DNA of 64,000 nucleotides from Prochlorococcus marinus XMU1419 (GTDB taxonomy: Bacteria > Cyanobacteriota > Cyanobacteriia > PCC-6307 > Cyanobiaceae). Below are positions 39,195 through 48,247 of the stretch, in pieces. The notes beneath the pieces were generated by a model. That model saw nothing but the letters and a program-made list of their open reading frames with translations, was not told where the DNA came from and searched no databases. The translations under genes and the position numbers were made by a program. Location: contig NZ_JAAORO010000003.1 in NCBI RefSeq assembly GCF_017695955.1, positions 1-64,000 on the forward strand, given 5' to 3'. Within the stretch, counting starts at the first letter, position 1; each line of letters opens with the position of its first letter.

Positions 39195-39551
39195 TTAATT
39201 TGATATATATTTTTCTGCCCTTCTTAATGCTTTTATTGCACCTCTATAATCAAGATTTTTTAATTTTTCCTCACTTTTACTTTCCAACATTTTCACTATT
39301 TCATTTATCTTTATTTCATCAATTTTAAGTTTATGATCAAATATAAGATCAAATTTTGAGGAATACAAACTAGATAATTCTTTTCTGTATTTTTGAATCA
39401 TTTTTTCATCACAAGATTTAGATTTCAATATTTCATTAGCCTTAATTTTATCTTCTAAAGCGCCCTTAAAATTTCCTCGTTTAAATTTATTTTCACTTGA
39501 TCTAGTTAGCTTAATAAGATTTTCCAATAAGAATCGCCCAGAATCTTCCAT
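39195..39551 (-). CDS. TPR-like helical protein, 118 aa
   Basis: ATG at 39551 is preferred; a TTG at 39617 adds 22 residues. Two similar helix pairs are visible: NKFKRGNFKGALEDKIKANE and EKLKNLDYRGAIKALRRAEK, each like a TPR hairpin. It is soluble and may be an adaptor. The gene at 39630 lies upstream on the same strand. Confidence 0.5.
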   Translation of the reverse strand: MEDSGRFLLENLIKLTRSSENKFKRGNFKGALEDKIKANEILKSKSCDEKMIQKYRKELSSLYSSKFDLIFDHKLKIDEIKINEIVKMLESKSEEKLKNLDYRGAIKALRRAEKYISN

Positions 39552-39629
39552 TTTTTTTTCTGACTTAAAATCAATCCTATCAGCAAAAGAAAGAAAGAAT
39601 TCATTTTTAATAATCAAATAAATAATTAA

Positions 39630-39929
39630 TTAGCCAATAACAAGTCCTTTTTCTAGAAGCAAATCGAAAACCTCCACACTTTTCGTTTTCCCGAATTGGG
39701 GGGGCTTATGTAAATCTAGTATTTCCGCAAGACACATTATCCAATAAGTATCTTTTTTTAAATTAAGACCTTCGCAAATATGAGAGGGAGCAGATTTTAA
39801 ACAGCCAAGTTCTATTGATATATTAATGTTAATGACTTGAGTTTCAAGTTCCAGACTTAAGAGTTCTATTTCTTGCTCAGAAAGGGTTGACCCAAAAGAA
39901 TATGATTCAATTAAAAGTTGATAATTCAT
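39630..39929 (-). CDS. Hypothetical protein, 99 aa
   Basis: A soluble, acidic protein (MNYQLLIESYSFGSTLSEQE...) with two Cys pairs in the middle (GCLKSAPSHICEGL, WIMCLAEIL). It ends KSVEVFDLLLEKGLVIG. Family not recognised. It is flanked by same-strand genes. Confidence 0.55.
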   Translation of the reverse strand: MNYQLLIESYSFGSTLSEQEIELLSLELETQVININISIELGCLKSAPSHICEGLNLKKDTYWIMCLAEILDLHKPPQFGKTKSVEVFDLLLEKGLVIG

Positions 39930-39944
39930 ATAAGATTTATTTTT

Positions 39945-40160
39945 TCAAGAAATCCAGCGAGTTATTTTTGTCCCCGTATAAATATGTCCTGAAGCTTCAA
40001 CTATAGGTTTTGTTTCAGGATTCCTAAAAATATCATATAAAACATTTTCTGGTCCTTGAAAAATTACAGTCGCCCTATGAGGATCATCTAATGATTTGCC
40101 AATATAAAATATTTTTACTCCCATTTCTTTAAACATCATTTGCTGTTCTTTTGCATTCAT
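39945..40160 (-). CDS. Small alpha/beta protein, 71 aa (DUF3764-like?)
   Basis: MNAKEQQMMFKEMGVKIFYI, followed by SLDDPHRATVIFQGPENVLY and a final strand (GHIYTGTKITRWIS). The pattern resembles small ferredoxin-like proteins of picocyanobacteria such as DUF3764, but I am not certain. Cytosolic. Confidence 0.5.
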   Translation of the reverse strand: MNAKEQQMMFKEMGVKIFYIGKSLDDPHRATVIFQGPENVLYDIFRNPETKPIVEASGHIYTGTKITRWIS

Positions 40161-40357
40161 ATGTGATTCATACTCCTAAGTATTACTTAGTTGAAAATCT
40201 AGAATAGTCGTTTCAATAGTCATAAGAATAATTAAAGTTTTTTAATTCTAAATCTTTATCAAAAAAATTAATCTAAAAAAATTAGTTTTTATTAAGCAAA
40301 GTGTTAACTAATTTTCATTTATGAGTTATAAATCAACTATAAAAAACGATTTTAATT

Positions 40358-41701
40358 TTGGACTCAAAAATTTCTCAGAGAGAACAATGGACTAGTAAGC
40401 TAGGATTCATTCTCGCGGCTGCTGGCAGTGCAGTAGGTCTAGGAAACCTTTGGGGTTTTGCTTACAGAGCATCTCAAGGTGGAGGAGCGGCGTTTGTACT
40501 TTTATATATGTTGATCGTTTTAATTGTATGTCTTCCGGTATTTGTTGCTGAAATGGCTCTAGGGAGAAACGCAATGGCAAGCACATTGCTTGCTCCTGTT
40601 AAGCTGGCTGGTAAGAATTGGTATCCATTAGGAATTCTTTTCTTCATAGCTCCCCTAGGAATAGCATCATATTATTCAGTGATAATGGGATGGACTGCAG
40701 ATACCTTGTTCCATTCTTTATTTTTTGGATTACCGAAAAATTTAACTGAAGCAGAAACCTTCTTTGGTTCGATTAGTAGTGGCAGCAGTGTTTTGTTGGG
40801 CCACCTATTAAGTCTTGTACTTACAGCAATAATAGTTACATCAGGTATAAAAAAAGGTATAGAAAAGGTTACTAGATATTTCATGCCAATCCTTTTCATA
40901 ATTATTGTGATTCTTGCTATTTGGGCTACTTCACTTTCAGGTGCATGGGAAGGATATAAAACATTTCTACTTAAGTTTGATTTTAATGAATTGAGAAATC
41001 CTCAAACAATAAGAAACGCTTTTACACAAGCATTCTTTTCATTAAGCTTGGGGATTGGAATTATGGTTACCTACGCATCCTATTTAAATAAAAAAAGTAA
41101 TCTTCCAAAACTAAGTATTGGAGTTGCATCATTAGATACTTTGGTTGGACTAATGGCTGGATTTATAACTTTCCCAATAGTTTTAACATTCGGATTAAGT
41201 GACGCTATTTCTGAATCCACTGTTGGTGCTTTATTCATCTCAATTCCAACAGGTCTAGGTTCATATGGTGCTGCAGGAAGAATTGTAGCTGTTGCATTTT
41301 TTGCACTAGCTTATATAGCAGCCATAACTTCATCTGTTTCATTATTAGAAGTTCCAGTTTCCTCTTTAATGGATAAATTCGGCTTTAAAAGAGAAAAATC
41401 TGTTTGGTTGATAACCCTTTTCCTATTCTTAGCAGGCATCCCTTCTGCATTAAATTTAAATATTCTTGGAACAGTTGATTCGATTTTTGGTGGTGTATTA
41501 CTAATCTTTGGTGGATTTTTGGTTACTTTCTTTATGGGATGGGTAGTCCCTGGAAAATTTAATGAAGAACTTAGTGGTTCAAAAGTTGGAATCAAAACGA
41601 CACGTTATTTAAAATTCATGACACGATGGGTTGCTCCACCAATTATTGGTTTTGGACTATTTATTAGTGTGTTTGATTTGCTGAAAAGCTGGGTAAGTTA
41701 G
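40358..41701 (+). CDS. Sodium-dependent symporter, NSS/SNF family
   Basis: The protein has 447 residues and about eleven helices. The family N-terminus REQWTSKLGFILAAAGSAVG and helix-1 LGNLWGFAYRASQGGGAAF carry the LeuT-type sodium and substrate site. Helix 6 has FFSLSLGIGIMVTYASYL. The start is TTG (40358), as no ATG precedes the conserved part. NSS proteins import amino acids with sodium; the substrate is unknown. An 11-helix form is usual in bacteria. Confidence 0.88.
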   Translation: MDSKISQREQWTSKLGFILAAAGSAVGLGNLWGFAYRASQGGGAAFVLLYMLIVLIVCLPVFVAEMALGRNAMASTLLAPVKLAGKNWYPLGILFFIAPLGIASYYSVIMGWTADTLFHSLFFGLPKNLTEAETFFGSISSGSSVLLGHLLSLVLTAIIVTSGIKKGIEKVTRYFMPILFIIIVILAIWATSLSGAWEGYKTFLLKFDFNELRNPQTIRNAFTQAFFSLSLGIGIMVTYASYLNKKSNLPKLSIGVASLDTLVGLMAGFITFPIVLTFGLSDAISESTVGALFISIPTGLGSYGAAGRIVAVAFFALAYIAAITSSVSLLEVPVSSLMDKFGFKREKSVWLITLFLFLAGIPSALNLNILGTVDSIFGGVLLIFGGFLVTFFMGWVVPGKFNEELSGSKVGIKTTRYLKFMTRWVAPPIIGFGLFISVFDLLKSWVS

Positions 41702-41900
41702 AAAATTATTACGAGTAATATGGTGCAGGGAAAAGGGGTTTATAAGTCGATAAATAATTTAAATTTTTGAACTTTTTCATATTATTTTAAAACAAACTTA
41801 AAAAATACACTTCAAATAAATTTTTATCTGCAAAGGGTTAATTTTTTGAACAATTAATAAGTTTGAGAAGTTCTTTTTTGCTTTTTAAAAGTCCAAAAAT

Positions 41901-41931
41901 TTTTCCCAAAAGAAAGTTTCTTTTGGGAAAA
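41901..41931. terminator. Long inverted-repeat terminator
   Basis: TTTTCCCAAAAGAAA and its exact complement are separated by one base (41901-41931), with T/A-rich flanks. The long perfect stem could end transcripts from either side. The rest of 41702-42072 holds no gene that I can see. Confidence 0.6.
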
Positions 41932-42072
41932 TCTATTTAAAATATTAAATTTTAACTTCTATTTAATCTCAAACGTAACGCCAAAAACAATCCTTAATAG
42001 AATCTATATAAAATAGAATTATGTGTTTAATTTTAAGAAATTACGACACCCACAAGAATAGATAAATTTTTA

Positions 42073-43776
42073 ATGTCAACTAAATCTGATTTATTAACAG
42101 AAAAGCTTACAGAAAATTTTTCTGAATTTTCTGAATTATCTGACTATTCTTTTATGAATTCTCTTAGAGCAGATCCTCAATCAACAAAAGATGGAAATGA
42201 TCATAAACCGCGTTCAGTATATTCAGGTCATTACGTACCAGTTGTTCCAACTGCTATTCCAGAACCAGAATATATTTCCCATAGCAACAAACTTTTTAAA
42301 GAACTAAGGCTAAGCTCAGATCTTACTAAAGATAAGAATTTTTGTCGTTTTTTCTCAGGTGATATTTCTGTTGCTAATTATCCAATGAGTCCTGTTGGTT
42401 GGGCAACAGGTTATGCATTATCAATTTACGGGACTGAATATACCCAACAATGTCCCTTTGGCACTGGCAATGGTTATGGCGATGGAAGAGCAATTTCTGT
42501 ATTTGAAGGTTTATTCAATGGGAAAAGAATGGAGATGCAACTTAAAGGAGGAGGTCCAACTCCCTACTGTCGTGGAGCAGATGGTAGGGCTGTCTTAAGG
42601 TCTAGCGTTAGAGAATTTCTTGCACAGGAATTAATGGATGCTTTTGGAATTCCTACCTCAAGATCTTTAACACTTTTTGTCTCAAAATCAGAAAAAGTTA
42701 GGAGGCCATGGTATTCCAAAGGCTCTAGGTATTTTGAACCTGACATCATGATTGATAATCAAGCTGCAATTACTACAAGAGTCGCTCCATCTTTTTTAAG
42801 AGTTGGACAGCTTGAACTTTTTGCAAGACGAGTTCGCAATAATGCTCATGATGAAGCTCTTAATGAACTAAAGATGATAGTTCAACATCTTATTGATAGA
42901 AATTATAAAGATGAAATTGAATATGAGATTTCACTTGAAAGTAAGGTACTAAAACTAGCTTGTTCATATAGATCGAGACTTATTTCTCTAGTAACTAACT
43001 GGATACGGGTTGGTTATTGTCAAGGTAATTTTAATAGTGATAATTGTGCTGCTGGTGGCTACACCTTGGACTATGGACCCTTTGGATTCTGCGAATTATT
43101 TGATCCAAGATTTCAACCATGGACAGGTGGAGGTGAACACTTCTCGTTTTTTAACCAACCCTCTGCAGCGGAGATCAACTTTAAAACATTTTGTTCGTCT
43201 CTTAGTCCGTTACTATCAAAAAGTGAACAAGACCTTGAAAAATTAAAACAAATCGAAAATGATTTTTCAAAATTAATGAACAAAGAGTTGATGAAAATGT
43301 GGGCAAACAAGCTTGGTTTAGATCATTACAAAGAAAATATTATTAATGAGTTTTTTAATCTTATGGCCATTTCAAAAGCAGACTTCACAATTTTATTCCG
43401 TAAACTTTCTGATATACCCAATAACATAGATTTTTTAAAAGACAGTTTCTATTTGCCAATTAATAATGAGCTTATTAAAAAGTGGGAAGTCTGGCTTGAA
43501 AACTGGCAATCAATCCTAAAGAAAGAGGGAAATATTAAAGAAAAATCTGAATCAATGAAATCTTTTAACCCAATTTATACTTGGCGCGAATGGATGGTCG
43601 TCCCTGCATATGAAGAGGCTGAGAAAGGTAATTACGACAAAATTAAGGAGTTGCAAACTGTTTTTAGCAATCCATACAAAAAACGACCTCCAGAGATAGA
43701 TCAAAAATATAATCGACTTAAGCCAAGCAAGTATTTAAACTATGGAGGAGTATCCCACTACAGCTGTTCTTCGTAA
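42073..43776 (+). CDS. selO: SelO, protein adenylyltransferase (UPF0061/YdiU)
   Basis: The protein has 567 residues, near the family length. Motifs of the pseudokinase fold are GWATGYALSIYG, QLKGGGPTPYCRGADGRAVL, SSVREFLAQELMDAFGIPTS and GNFNSDNC. SelO transfers AMP to Ser/Thr/Tyr of proteins, including redox enzymes. The C-terminus ends SHYSCSS, a Cys-containing tail like that used for redox control in the family. It is a single gene in the island, complete. Confidence 0.92.
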   Translation: MSTKSDLLTEKLTENFSEFSELSDYSFMNSLRADPQSTKDGNDHKPRSVYSGHYVPVVPTAIPEPEYISHSNKLFKELRLSSDLTKDKNFCRFFSGDISVANYPMSPVGWATGYALSIYGTEYTQQCPFGTGNGYGDGRAISVFEGLFNGKRMEMQLKGGGPTPYCRGADGRAVLRSSVREFLAQELMDAFGIPTSRSLTLFVSKSEKVRRPWYSKGSRYFEPDIMIDNQAAITTRVAPSFLRVGQLELFARRVRNNAHDEALNELKMIVQHLIDRNYKDEIEYEISLESKVLKLACSYRSRLISLVTNWIRVGYCQGNFNSDNCAAGGYTLDYGPFGFCELFDPRFQPWTGGGEHFSFFNQPSAAEINFKTFCSSLSPLLSKSEQDLEKLKQIENDFSKLMNKELMKMWANKLGLDHYKENIINEFFNLMAISKADFTILFRKLSDIPNNIDFLKDSFYLPINNELIKKWEVWLENWQSILKKEGNIKEKSESMKSFNPIYTWREWMVVPAYEEAEKGNYDKIKELQTVFSNPYKKRPPEIDQKYNRLKPSKYLNYGGVSHYSCSS

Positions 43777-43884
43777 AATCTAATTTTCAAAAATAAATAT
43801 GCAATCACAATACTAAATTTTTAAGAAATATTCTTTTCTCACAAAAGAACTGGTAGTTTTAAAAAAATGAAGTTGAGAAATAAT

Positions 43885-44046
43885 TTATTTTTTATATAAT
43901 TTTTCAAGTTGCTTAATTTCCTCTCTTAAATTATTACCTCTTTTATTTAGTTTATTGTTTTTAATTATAACTGGGATAATCCACCAAGCTTGAAGACCTA
44001 AAAAGATAAATACTAGAATCAATAATTCAAAAGTACCAGGCCGCAT
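43885..44046 (-). CDS. Single-helix membrane protein, 53 aa
   Basis: MRPGTFELLILVFIFLGLQA WWIIP is one helix, followed by a basic coiled tail (KRGNNLREEIKQLEKLYKK). Family not recognised; the layout is similar to small phage-shock-like or phospholipid-associated proteins. Confidence 0.55.
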   Translation of the reverse strand: MRPGTFELLILVFIFLGLQAWWIIPVIIKNNKLNKRGNNLREEIKQLEKLYKK

Positions 44047-44278
44047 TTGATAAAATTTTTTTTATTAATAGTATTATCTTAAAAGTTTTTAGAAGTTTAT
44101 GAAATGTTTAAAGATTAGTTGGCTGTCCCAATTCGATATTCGATATTTTCGCTTTGAAATAATCGCTACTTTAAAGTAAAAAACAAATTGATTTTTAAAT
44201 AAACAAGTAATCCACCTAAAAAGTATTTGACAACAAGATATAAAAGAATAAAATATAGTACAATTGTATTGTTTGGCA

Positions 44279-44569
44279 ATGAGTTCTGAAGGCGGCAGCA
44301 GGAGAAATAATTACGCTTTTGGTTGTAGCACAAGGAAGCCAAATGGCTGCTTACTTAATCCCGAAGGAAGCAGATTGATTTTTTTTGAGGAGAGCAAAAA
44401 ATCTCATCAAAATCAATCAAAAATCGATATCCATATTTTCTACACGAATCATCTTGCAGAACCTGCGGGTTATAAATCCTCTGAAAAACTTAACATCGAA
44501 TCAGCCTGGGAAAAGTGGCACCAACTTCACCAAAAAGGATGGACAGAGGTCTTCCACGAATACGGATAA
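44279..44569 (+). CDS. DUF1651-like protein, 96 aa
   Basis: ATG at 44279 is preferred over a TTG at 44264. The core, CLLNPEGSRLIFFEESKKSH, and the end, AWEKWHQLHQKGWTEVFHEY, show the DUF1651 layout with the Gly-Trp near the C-terminus. The N-terminus has an extra Ser/Gly/Asn-rich stretch. It precedes the Hli group on the same strand. Confidence 0.6.
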   Translation: MSSEGGSRRNNYAFGCSTRKPNGCLLNPEGSRLIFFEESKKSHQNQSKIDIHIFYTNHLAEPAGYKSSEKLNIESAWEKWHQLHQKGWTEVFHEYG

Positions 44570-44729
44570 GGATTCCGCTGAAAGTTTTCAGAACTATAAC
44601 CATTTAGCTCACATTGTAACGTTTCTGTTACAGATTCGTAGTATTTATATTGAAAATAACTTATTTTAGGTGAAATACTTTACATTATTTAATAGTAGTG
44701 TTACATTATTTAACAATTACATAATTTAA

Positions 44730-44936
44730 ATGTCTAATTCAAACGTTACTACCGAATCAGGTGGCAGGCAAAATATGTTTCCTACTGAGACACGTCCTTA
44801 CATAGATGAGTCTGTTTCTTACGACAGTTATCCACAAAACGCAGAAAAAGTTAATGGTCGTTGGGCAATGATCGGACTTGTTGCATTAGTTGGTGCTTAC
44901 GTTTCAACTGGACAGATCATTCCTGGCATTTTTTAA
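44730..44936 (+). CDS. hli: High-light-inducible protein (Hli), 68 aa
   Basis: A polar N-terminus is followed by the Hli helix NAEKVNGRWAMIGLVALVGA and the end YVSTGQIIPGIF. It binds chlorophyll/carotenoid in the thylakoid and protects under excess light. The stop overlaps the next Hli start by one base (TAATG). This is the first of three consecutive hli genes. Confidence 0.93.
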   Translation: MSNSNVTTESGGRQNMFPTETRPYIDESVSYDSYPQNAEKVNGRWAMIGLVALVGAYVSTGQIIPGIF

Positions 44937-45196
44937 TGAGTCCTCTTTCATCTTTTCTAGCAGTAATTGTATTATTTACAGCTATCCTAGTAGCTTATTT
45001 AACAAAGCAATTTCAAAAAGAAAATTTAAACTATTTATCTTCTAATCAAATGAAAACCACTAACAAAAAAGTTAAAACAATCGAGAAAGAAAAAGTTGTT
45101 GCAGAAACACTTAATGGCAGATTTGCAATGATTGGGTTAATTGCTGCTGTTGGAGCATATTTAACAACAGGTCAAATAATACCTGGCTTCGTTTAA
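44936..45196 (+). CDS. hli: Hli protein with extra N-terminal helix, 86 aa
   Basis: ATG overlaps the previous stop. An N-terminal helix (FLAVIVLFTAILVAYLTKQF) and a lysine-rich linker precede the Hli helix (AETLNGRFAMIGLIAAVGAY) and LTTGQIIPGFV. Two helices make it resemble a two-helix Lhc-like protein, although only the second has the pigment motif. It is translationally coupled to the hli before it. Confidence 0.9.
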   Translation: MSPLSSFLAVIVLFTAILVAYLTKQFQKENLNYLSSNQMKTTNKKVKTIEKEKVVAETLNGRFAMIGLIAAVGAYLTTGQIIPGFV

Positions 45197-45229
45197 ACAT
45201 TTTAATTAAACAAACAACAATTAAACAAA

Positions 45230-45358
45230 ATGGAAAATTCAAAACCTACTTATTGGCAAAATGCTGAAAGAACTAATGGAAGAATGGCAATGATGGGCTT
45301 ATTCGCATTAGTTGTAAATTACGGCTTATTCGGCTGGATAATCCCTGGGATCTTTTAA
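45230..45358 (+). CDS. hli: Short Hli protein, 42 aa
   Basis: MENSKPTYWQNAERTNGRMA, then MMGLFALVVNYGLFGWIIPG: almost only the Hli helix. NAERTNGRMAM is the conserved pigment motif. It is the third gene of the hli group. Short hli of this kind are common in Prochlorococcus and their phages. Confidence 0.9.
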   Translation: MENSKPTYWQNAERTNGRMAMMGLFALVVNYGLFGWIIPGIF

Positions 45359-45360
45359 AA

Positions 45361-45540
45361 ATGAATTTAGGATTACTTTTTCTAAAGGTAAATACTTTAG
45401 GAGTAATAACTCTTTCAGAGCTAGATTGGATAACTAACCATCAATCTCAATTTTCTAGGTTAGATATGGCTTTGGTTATTAAAATTGGTCGTCTTATGGA
45501 TTCTGGTGATATTGAAATTGATAATAGATTACCTGTTTAA
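45361..45540 (+). CDS. Hypothetical protein following hli, 59 aa
   Basis: The ATG follows the last hli stop by two bases. MNLGLLFLKVNTLGVITLSE... is soluble and helical (LDWITNHQSQFSRLDMALVI), ending DSGDIEIDNRLPV. It is likely part of the hli transcript, before the terminator at 45565. Function unknown. Confidence 0.6.
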   Translation: MNLGLLFLKVNTLGVITLSELDWITNHQSQFSRLDMALVIKIGRLMDSGDIEIDNRLPV

Positions 45541-45564
45541 TTTATAAGTAACTAGATCGTCATG

Positions 45565-45602
45565 AGTGTTTGTCAATAGGGATACTGACAAGCACTTTTT
45601 TA
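45565..45602 (+). terminator. Terminator of the hli operon
   Basis: GTGTTTGTCA and TGACAAGCAC pair around an ATAGGGATAC-type loop, followed by six T. It closes the rightward transcript from 44279 or 44730. Confidence 0.8.
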
Positions 45603-45615
45603 CAGTAAAAATTAT

Positions 45616-45655
45616 ATAAAAAAAGAGATTGTTTCTTAGCTAAAAACAATCTCAA
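45616..45655 (-). terminator. Terminator of the leftward small-gene group
   Basis: GAGATTGTTT and AAACAATCTC form the stem; on the minus strand the stem is followed by seven T. It would end transcripts coming from 45747-46625. Confidence 0.75.
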
Positions 45656-45746
45656 ATCACCTAATTCTTACATGAAAATTTCAAGTAAGCTTACAGATTC
45701 TAGCTGATTTTTTTTTATAGTAAATACGTTAAATTGCTTTCGTTAT

Positions 45747-45962
45747 TTATCTTTTTAAACCCCCTCTTTTTATCCATAGAAACCATGTCACCCATATAGG
45801 AGGTAGGAATCTAATTAAAAAAGAAATTTTATATATATAAAATGGGGCATTATTACTCTGAAATAAATTCGTCACATAGGTAGATATAGTTATCCAGAGT
45901 AAAATTATGAATATATTCGCGCCTAATAATGCGAACTTATTTTGTTTAAATATTTTTGGCAT
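45747..45962 (-). CDS. Two-helix membrane protein, 71 aa
   Basis: A basic head (MPKIFKQNKF) and two helices (ALLGANIFIILLWITISTYV, FLIRFLPPIWVTWFLWI) end in KRGGLKR. Family not recognised. Terminated at 45616-45655. Confidence 0.55.
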   Translation of the reverse strand: MPKIFKQNKFALLGANIFIILLWITISTYVTNLFQSNNAPFYIYKISFLIRFLPPIWVTWFLWIKRGGLKR

Positions 45963-46020
45963 AAGATAAATTATTTATTTTCTTAATTTTAAATAACCTT
46001 AGTAAATTAAATAAACTTTT

Positions 46021-46272
46021 TCAAAAAAACTTCAAATTTAAGATCCATATCCAAATAAAAAAAATACTGAATTTTATCCCCTCTCTAAATAAGATTCCAA
46101 AAATAATTGGAGGTAAAAATATAAAAAATATAATAGATAATAAACTCAATAAAGCAAAGGATCCTCTAAGTATAAAATTTTTTCTTTTTTTTCTTTTTAA
46201 ATTTTTTAAGATATTCCATTCCCATTCGATAATCCTGTAGAATTTTTCTGATAATAAAAATAAATACTTCAT
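46021..46272 (-). CDS. Membrane protein, 83 aa
   Basis: A soluble basic start (MKYLFLLSEKFYRIIEWEWN...KKRKKRK) and two helices (FALLSLLSIIFFIFLPPIIF, FSIFFIWIWILNL). Family not recognised. Confidence 0.5.
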   Translation of the reverse strand: MKYLFLLSEKFYRIIEWEWNILKNLKRKKRKNFILRGSFALLSLLSIIFFIFLPPIIFGILFREGIKFSIFFIWIWILNLKFF

Positions 46273-46325
46273 TAGTATTATAAGTTTCTATCTTCTTTTC
46301 CTATTTATAAAATTAATTTTACTGG

Positions 46326-46625
46326 TTAGCAATAAACCTTAGCTCCTTTTTCTGAAAGATAATAAATTCTATTTTCTGAACTTAGAAAGAAATTTAATTC
46401 CTTATACTTAGATCTTCTAAATTTTTCTAGTCTTATTTTATGTAAATCCCAATCATCTGTACTCATATCAGGATTAAATTCTTCCTCTTTTAAGGAAGGT
46501 TTAGATGCAGGAATAATTATTTTTTTTCTTAATGCCCTTTTATTTCGCTTTGAATAAAAAAAAGAAAAAAATAAAACTATTAAATAAAAAACAAGAAAAA
46601 GAATAATTAAAACTAATTTAGTCAT
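46326..46625 (-). CDS. Anchored small protein, 99 aa
   Basis: One N-terminal helix (LVLIILFLVFYLIVLFFSFF) and a basic soluble domain (STDDWDLHKIRLEKFRRSKY) ending RIYYLSEKGAKVYC. The soluble part lies inside if the basic residues follow the usual rule. Family not recognised. Confidence 0.5.
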   Translation of the reverse strand: MTKLVLIILFLVFYLIVLFFSFFYSKRNKRALRKKIIIPASKPSLKEEEFNPDMSTDDWDLHKIRLEKFRRSKYKELNFFLSSENRIYYLSEKGAKVYC

Positions 46626-46789
46626 TTTGGTTATCTTTAATTTATTAAAAATTTATTTAGTGTAATCAAGAAAATTTCGCCATAATTTTTTTTAAGTAAG
46701 TAGAAAATCCTATTTTTATATTCTTGTATTTTTTAATACTTATCAAGGGGCTATTTAAATTAGATGATTAGTTTATTTTCAATTTCGAT

Positions 46790-46933
46790 ATGACTCAAAA
46801 TTCAATGAATACACCATATGCAAAAAGAGTAGCTGAAAAATTTAGAGAAGCTCAAAATTATCTAAAGGCAAATGGCTTTAGTAGATCAACTAAGCATTTA
46901 TTAGAGGATATTGAAAATACAGTTGAGAAATAA
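46790..46933 (+). CDS. Small hypothetical protein, 47 aa
   Basis: MTQNSMNTPYAKRVAEKFRE... is helical and soluble, ending HLLEDIENTVEK. The text is protein-like and start and stop are clear. Family not recognised. Confidence 0.5.
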   Translation: MTQNSMNTPYAKRVAEKFREAQNYLKANGFSRSTKHLLEDIENTVEK

Positions 46934-47002
46934 CGATAATTTCATAGAATGTCTTTTTTAAGAATGGCTATTTATTAAAAACCATCTGAGATTTTCGTTG
47001 GA

Positions 47003-47602
47003 TTAATAGCCTTGATAAGAAAACTTTTGTCCACCAATACTTGCTTCATACATTAATCCACCCTTAGAAAATGTAAAAACTGCCGCCCCATTACTATAAT
47101 CTGCAGAAGCATTTGCGCCTTCTGTAATCAATGCTGCGCTGGCTGATGCATCAAATTCAAAATTACCTTCAGTAAACCTATCAAGATCTTTTTTATTTTG
47201 AAAAAATATTATTTGGCTAAAAGCTTGAGCACCCAACTGAAACCCAACTGACAGTTGAGTCACAGTGGCAGAACCAATAACCTTATGATCTTCAAAAACT
47301 TCCCCATTCCCGCGTGCCCCTCCAATTCCAATACCTAATTTACCCACATTAGGGAAAACAACATACCCCACAGCTTCTTTAAAATATATTTTTAATCTTT
47401 GTATTTTCTTCAATTTTTTTAAAACATCTATTGTTTTAAAATTTGCTCTTTTTTCTAAATTTGAATTTTTTTGGGTTTCCCATCCTATTAACAATTCACT
47501 TTTATTAGAAAGATATGATTTGGAGTTAGCATTAATAGGTTGATAAGAAAAACAAAAAATAGAAGTAAACAATATTATTACAAATTTATTTAGTATTTTC
47601 AT
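47003..47602 (-). CDS. SYLF/YSC84 lipid-binding domain protein
   Basis: The protein has 199 residues: a signal peptide (FVIILFTSIFCFSYQPINA) and a SYLF (DUF500/YSC84) domain. Its core is AVGYVVFPNVGKLGIGIGGA, with RGNGEVFEDHKVIGSATVTQ and a C-terminal SADYSNGAAVFTFSKGGLMY. Such domains bind phosphoinositides in eukaryotes; bacterial ones are periplasmic with unknown role. Complete. Confidence 0.85.
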   Translation of the reverse strand: MKILNKFVIILFTSIFCFSYQPINANSKSYLSNKSELLIGWETQKNSNLEKRANFKTIDVLKKLKKIQRLKIYFKEAVGYVVFPNVGKLGIGIGGARGNGEVFEDHKVIGSATVTQLSVGFQLGAQAFSQIIFFQNKKDLDRFTEGNFEFDASASAALITEGANASADYSNGAAVFTFSKGGLMYEASIGGQKFSYQGY

Positions 47603-47606
47603 AAAT

Positions 47607-47786
47607 TTAAGCAGCTATTTCTTTTTCATTATCAAGATCAATGCTTTTTATCATTCCTTGAGCATCCAATCCATCAACAATTTTTTTTGACACATAATCT
47701 ATATCATCGGAACCTGATGGATCAAAAATATCAGCCAAAATTGTGGCTACAAGAAATTCATCAAAACTAGATGACTTTTTAAGCAT
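47607..47786 (-). CDS. Small hypothetical protein, 59 aa
   Basis: MLKKSSSFDEFLVATILADI... is acidic and helical (DDIDYVSKKIVDGLDAQG), ending NEKEIAA. It is soluble. It lies just upstream of the SYLF gene on the same strand. Family not recognised. Confidence 0.55.
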   Translation of the reverse strand: MLKKSSSFDEFLVATILADIFDPSGSDDIDYVSKKIVDGLDAQGMIKSIDLDNEKEIAA

Positions 47787-47909
47787 TAAGTATAGAAAAA
47801 ATTATCAACCCCCTTTTATCTTATTTTTAAAGAATAAGAAAGAGTTATATTAAAAAATCCATCAAATAGGTCAAATAACTTTATAAATACAGATTTGATA
47901 AATAAAAAA

Positions 47910-48143
47910 TTATTTATCATCAATTGGATCTATATCTTCTAAACCCTTTTTTAAATCTTGTAGTAATTTTGATTTACCTACAGCAATTAACTTTAATGTG
48001 TCTTGGTACATTTTAGTTTGTAAGTCTGCAGCGTTTATGCCTGCAACTAATTGTTTAATTGGTTCAGGCAATGAATCCATATAATATTCTGAACCTTCAA
48101 ATTTTAATTTTCTCTTTTGTTCAGTCGATCCAGAATCAGTCAT
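47910..48143 (-). CDS. DUF6447-like protein, 77 aa
   Basis: MTDSGSTEQKRKLKFEGSEY, then YMDSLPEPIKQLVAGINAAD, and a helix (MYQDTLKLIAVGKSKLLQDL). This matches the DUF6447 type (small soluble proteins with a conserved LPxxIK stretch). Function unknown. Its opening MTDS resembles the start inferred for the giant protein at 54111, probably by chance. Confidence 0.6.
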   Translation of the reverse strand: MTDSGSTEQKRKLKFEGSEYYMDSLPEPIKQLVAGINAADLQTKMYQDTLKLIAVGKSKLLQDLKKGLEDIDPIDDK

Positions 48144-48247
48144 TACTAAATTATTATTTTCTAAAGATTATTATAACTAGTTTGAATTCAGATAATATTG
48201 TCATTAAATCTACAAATTTCTATATAAAGTAAAAGAACTTTTAATAA

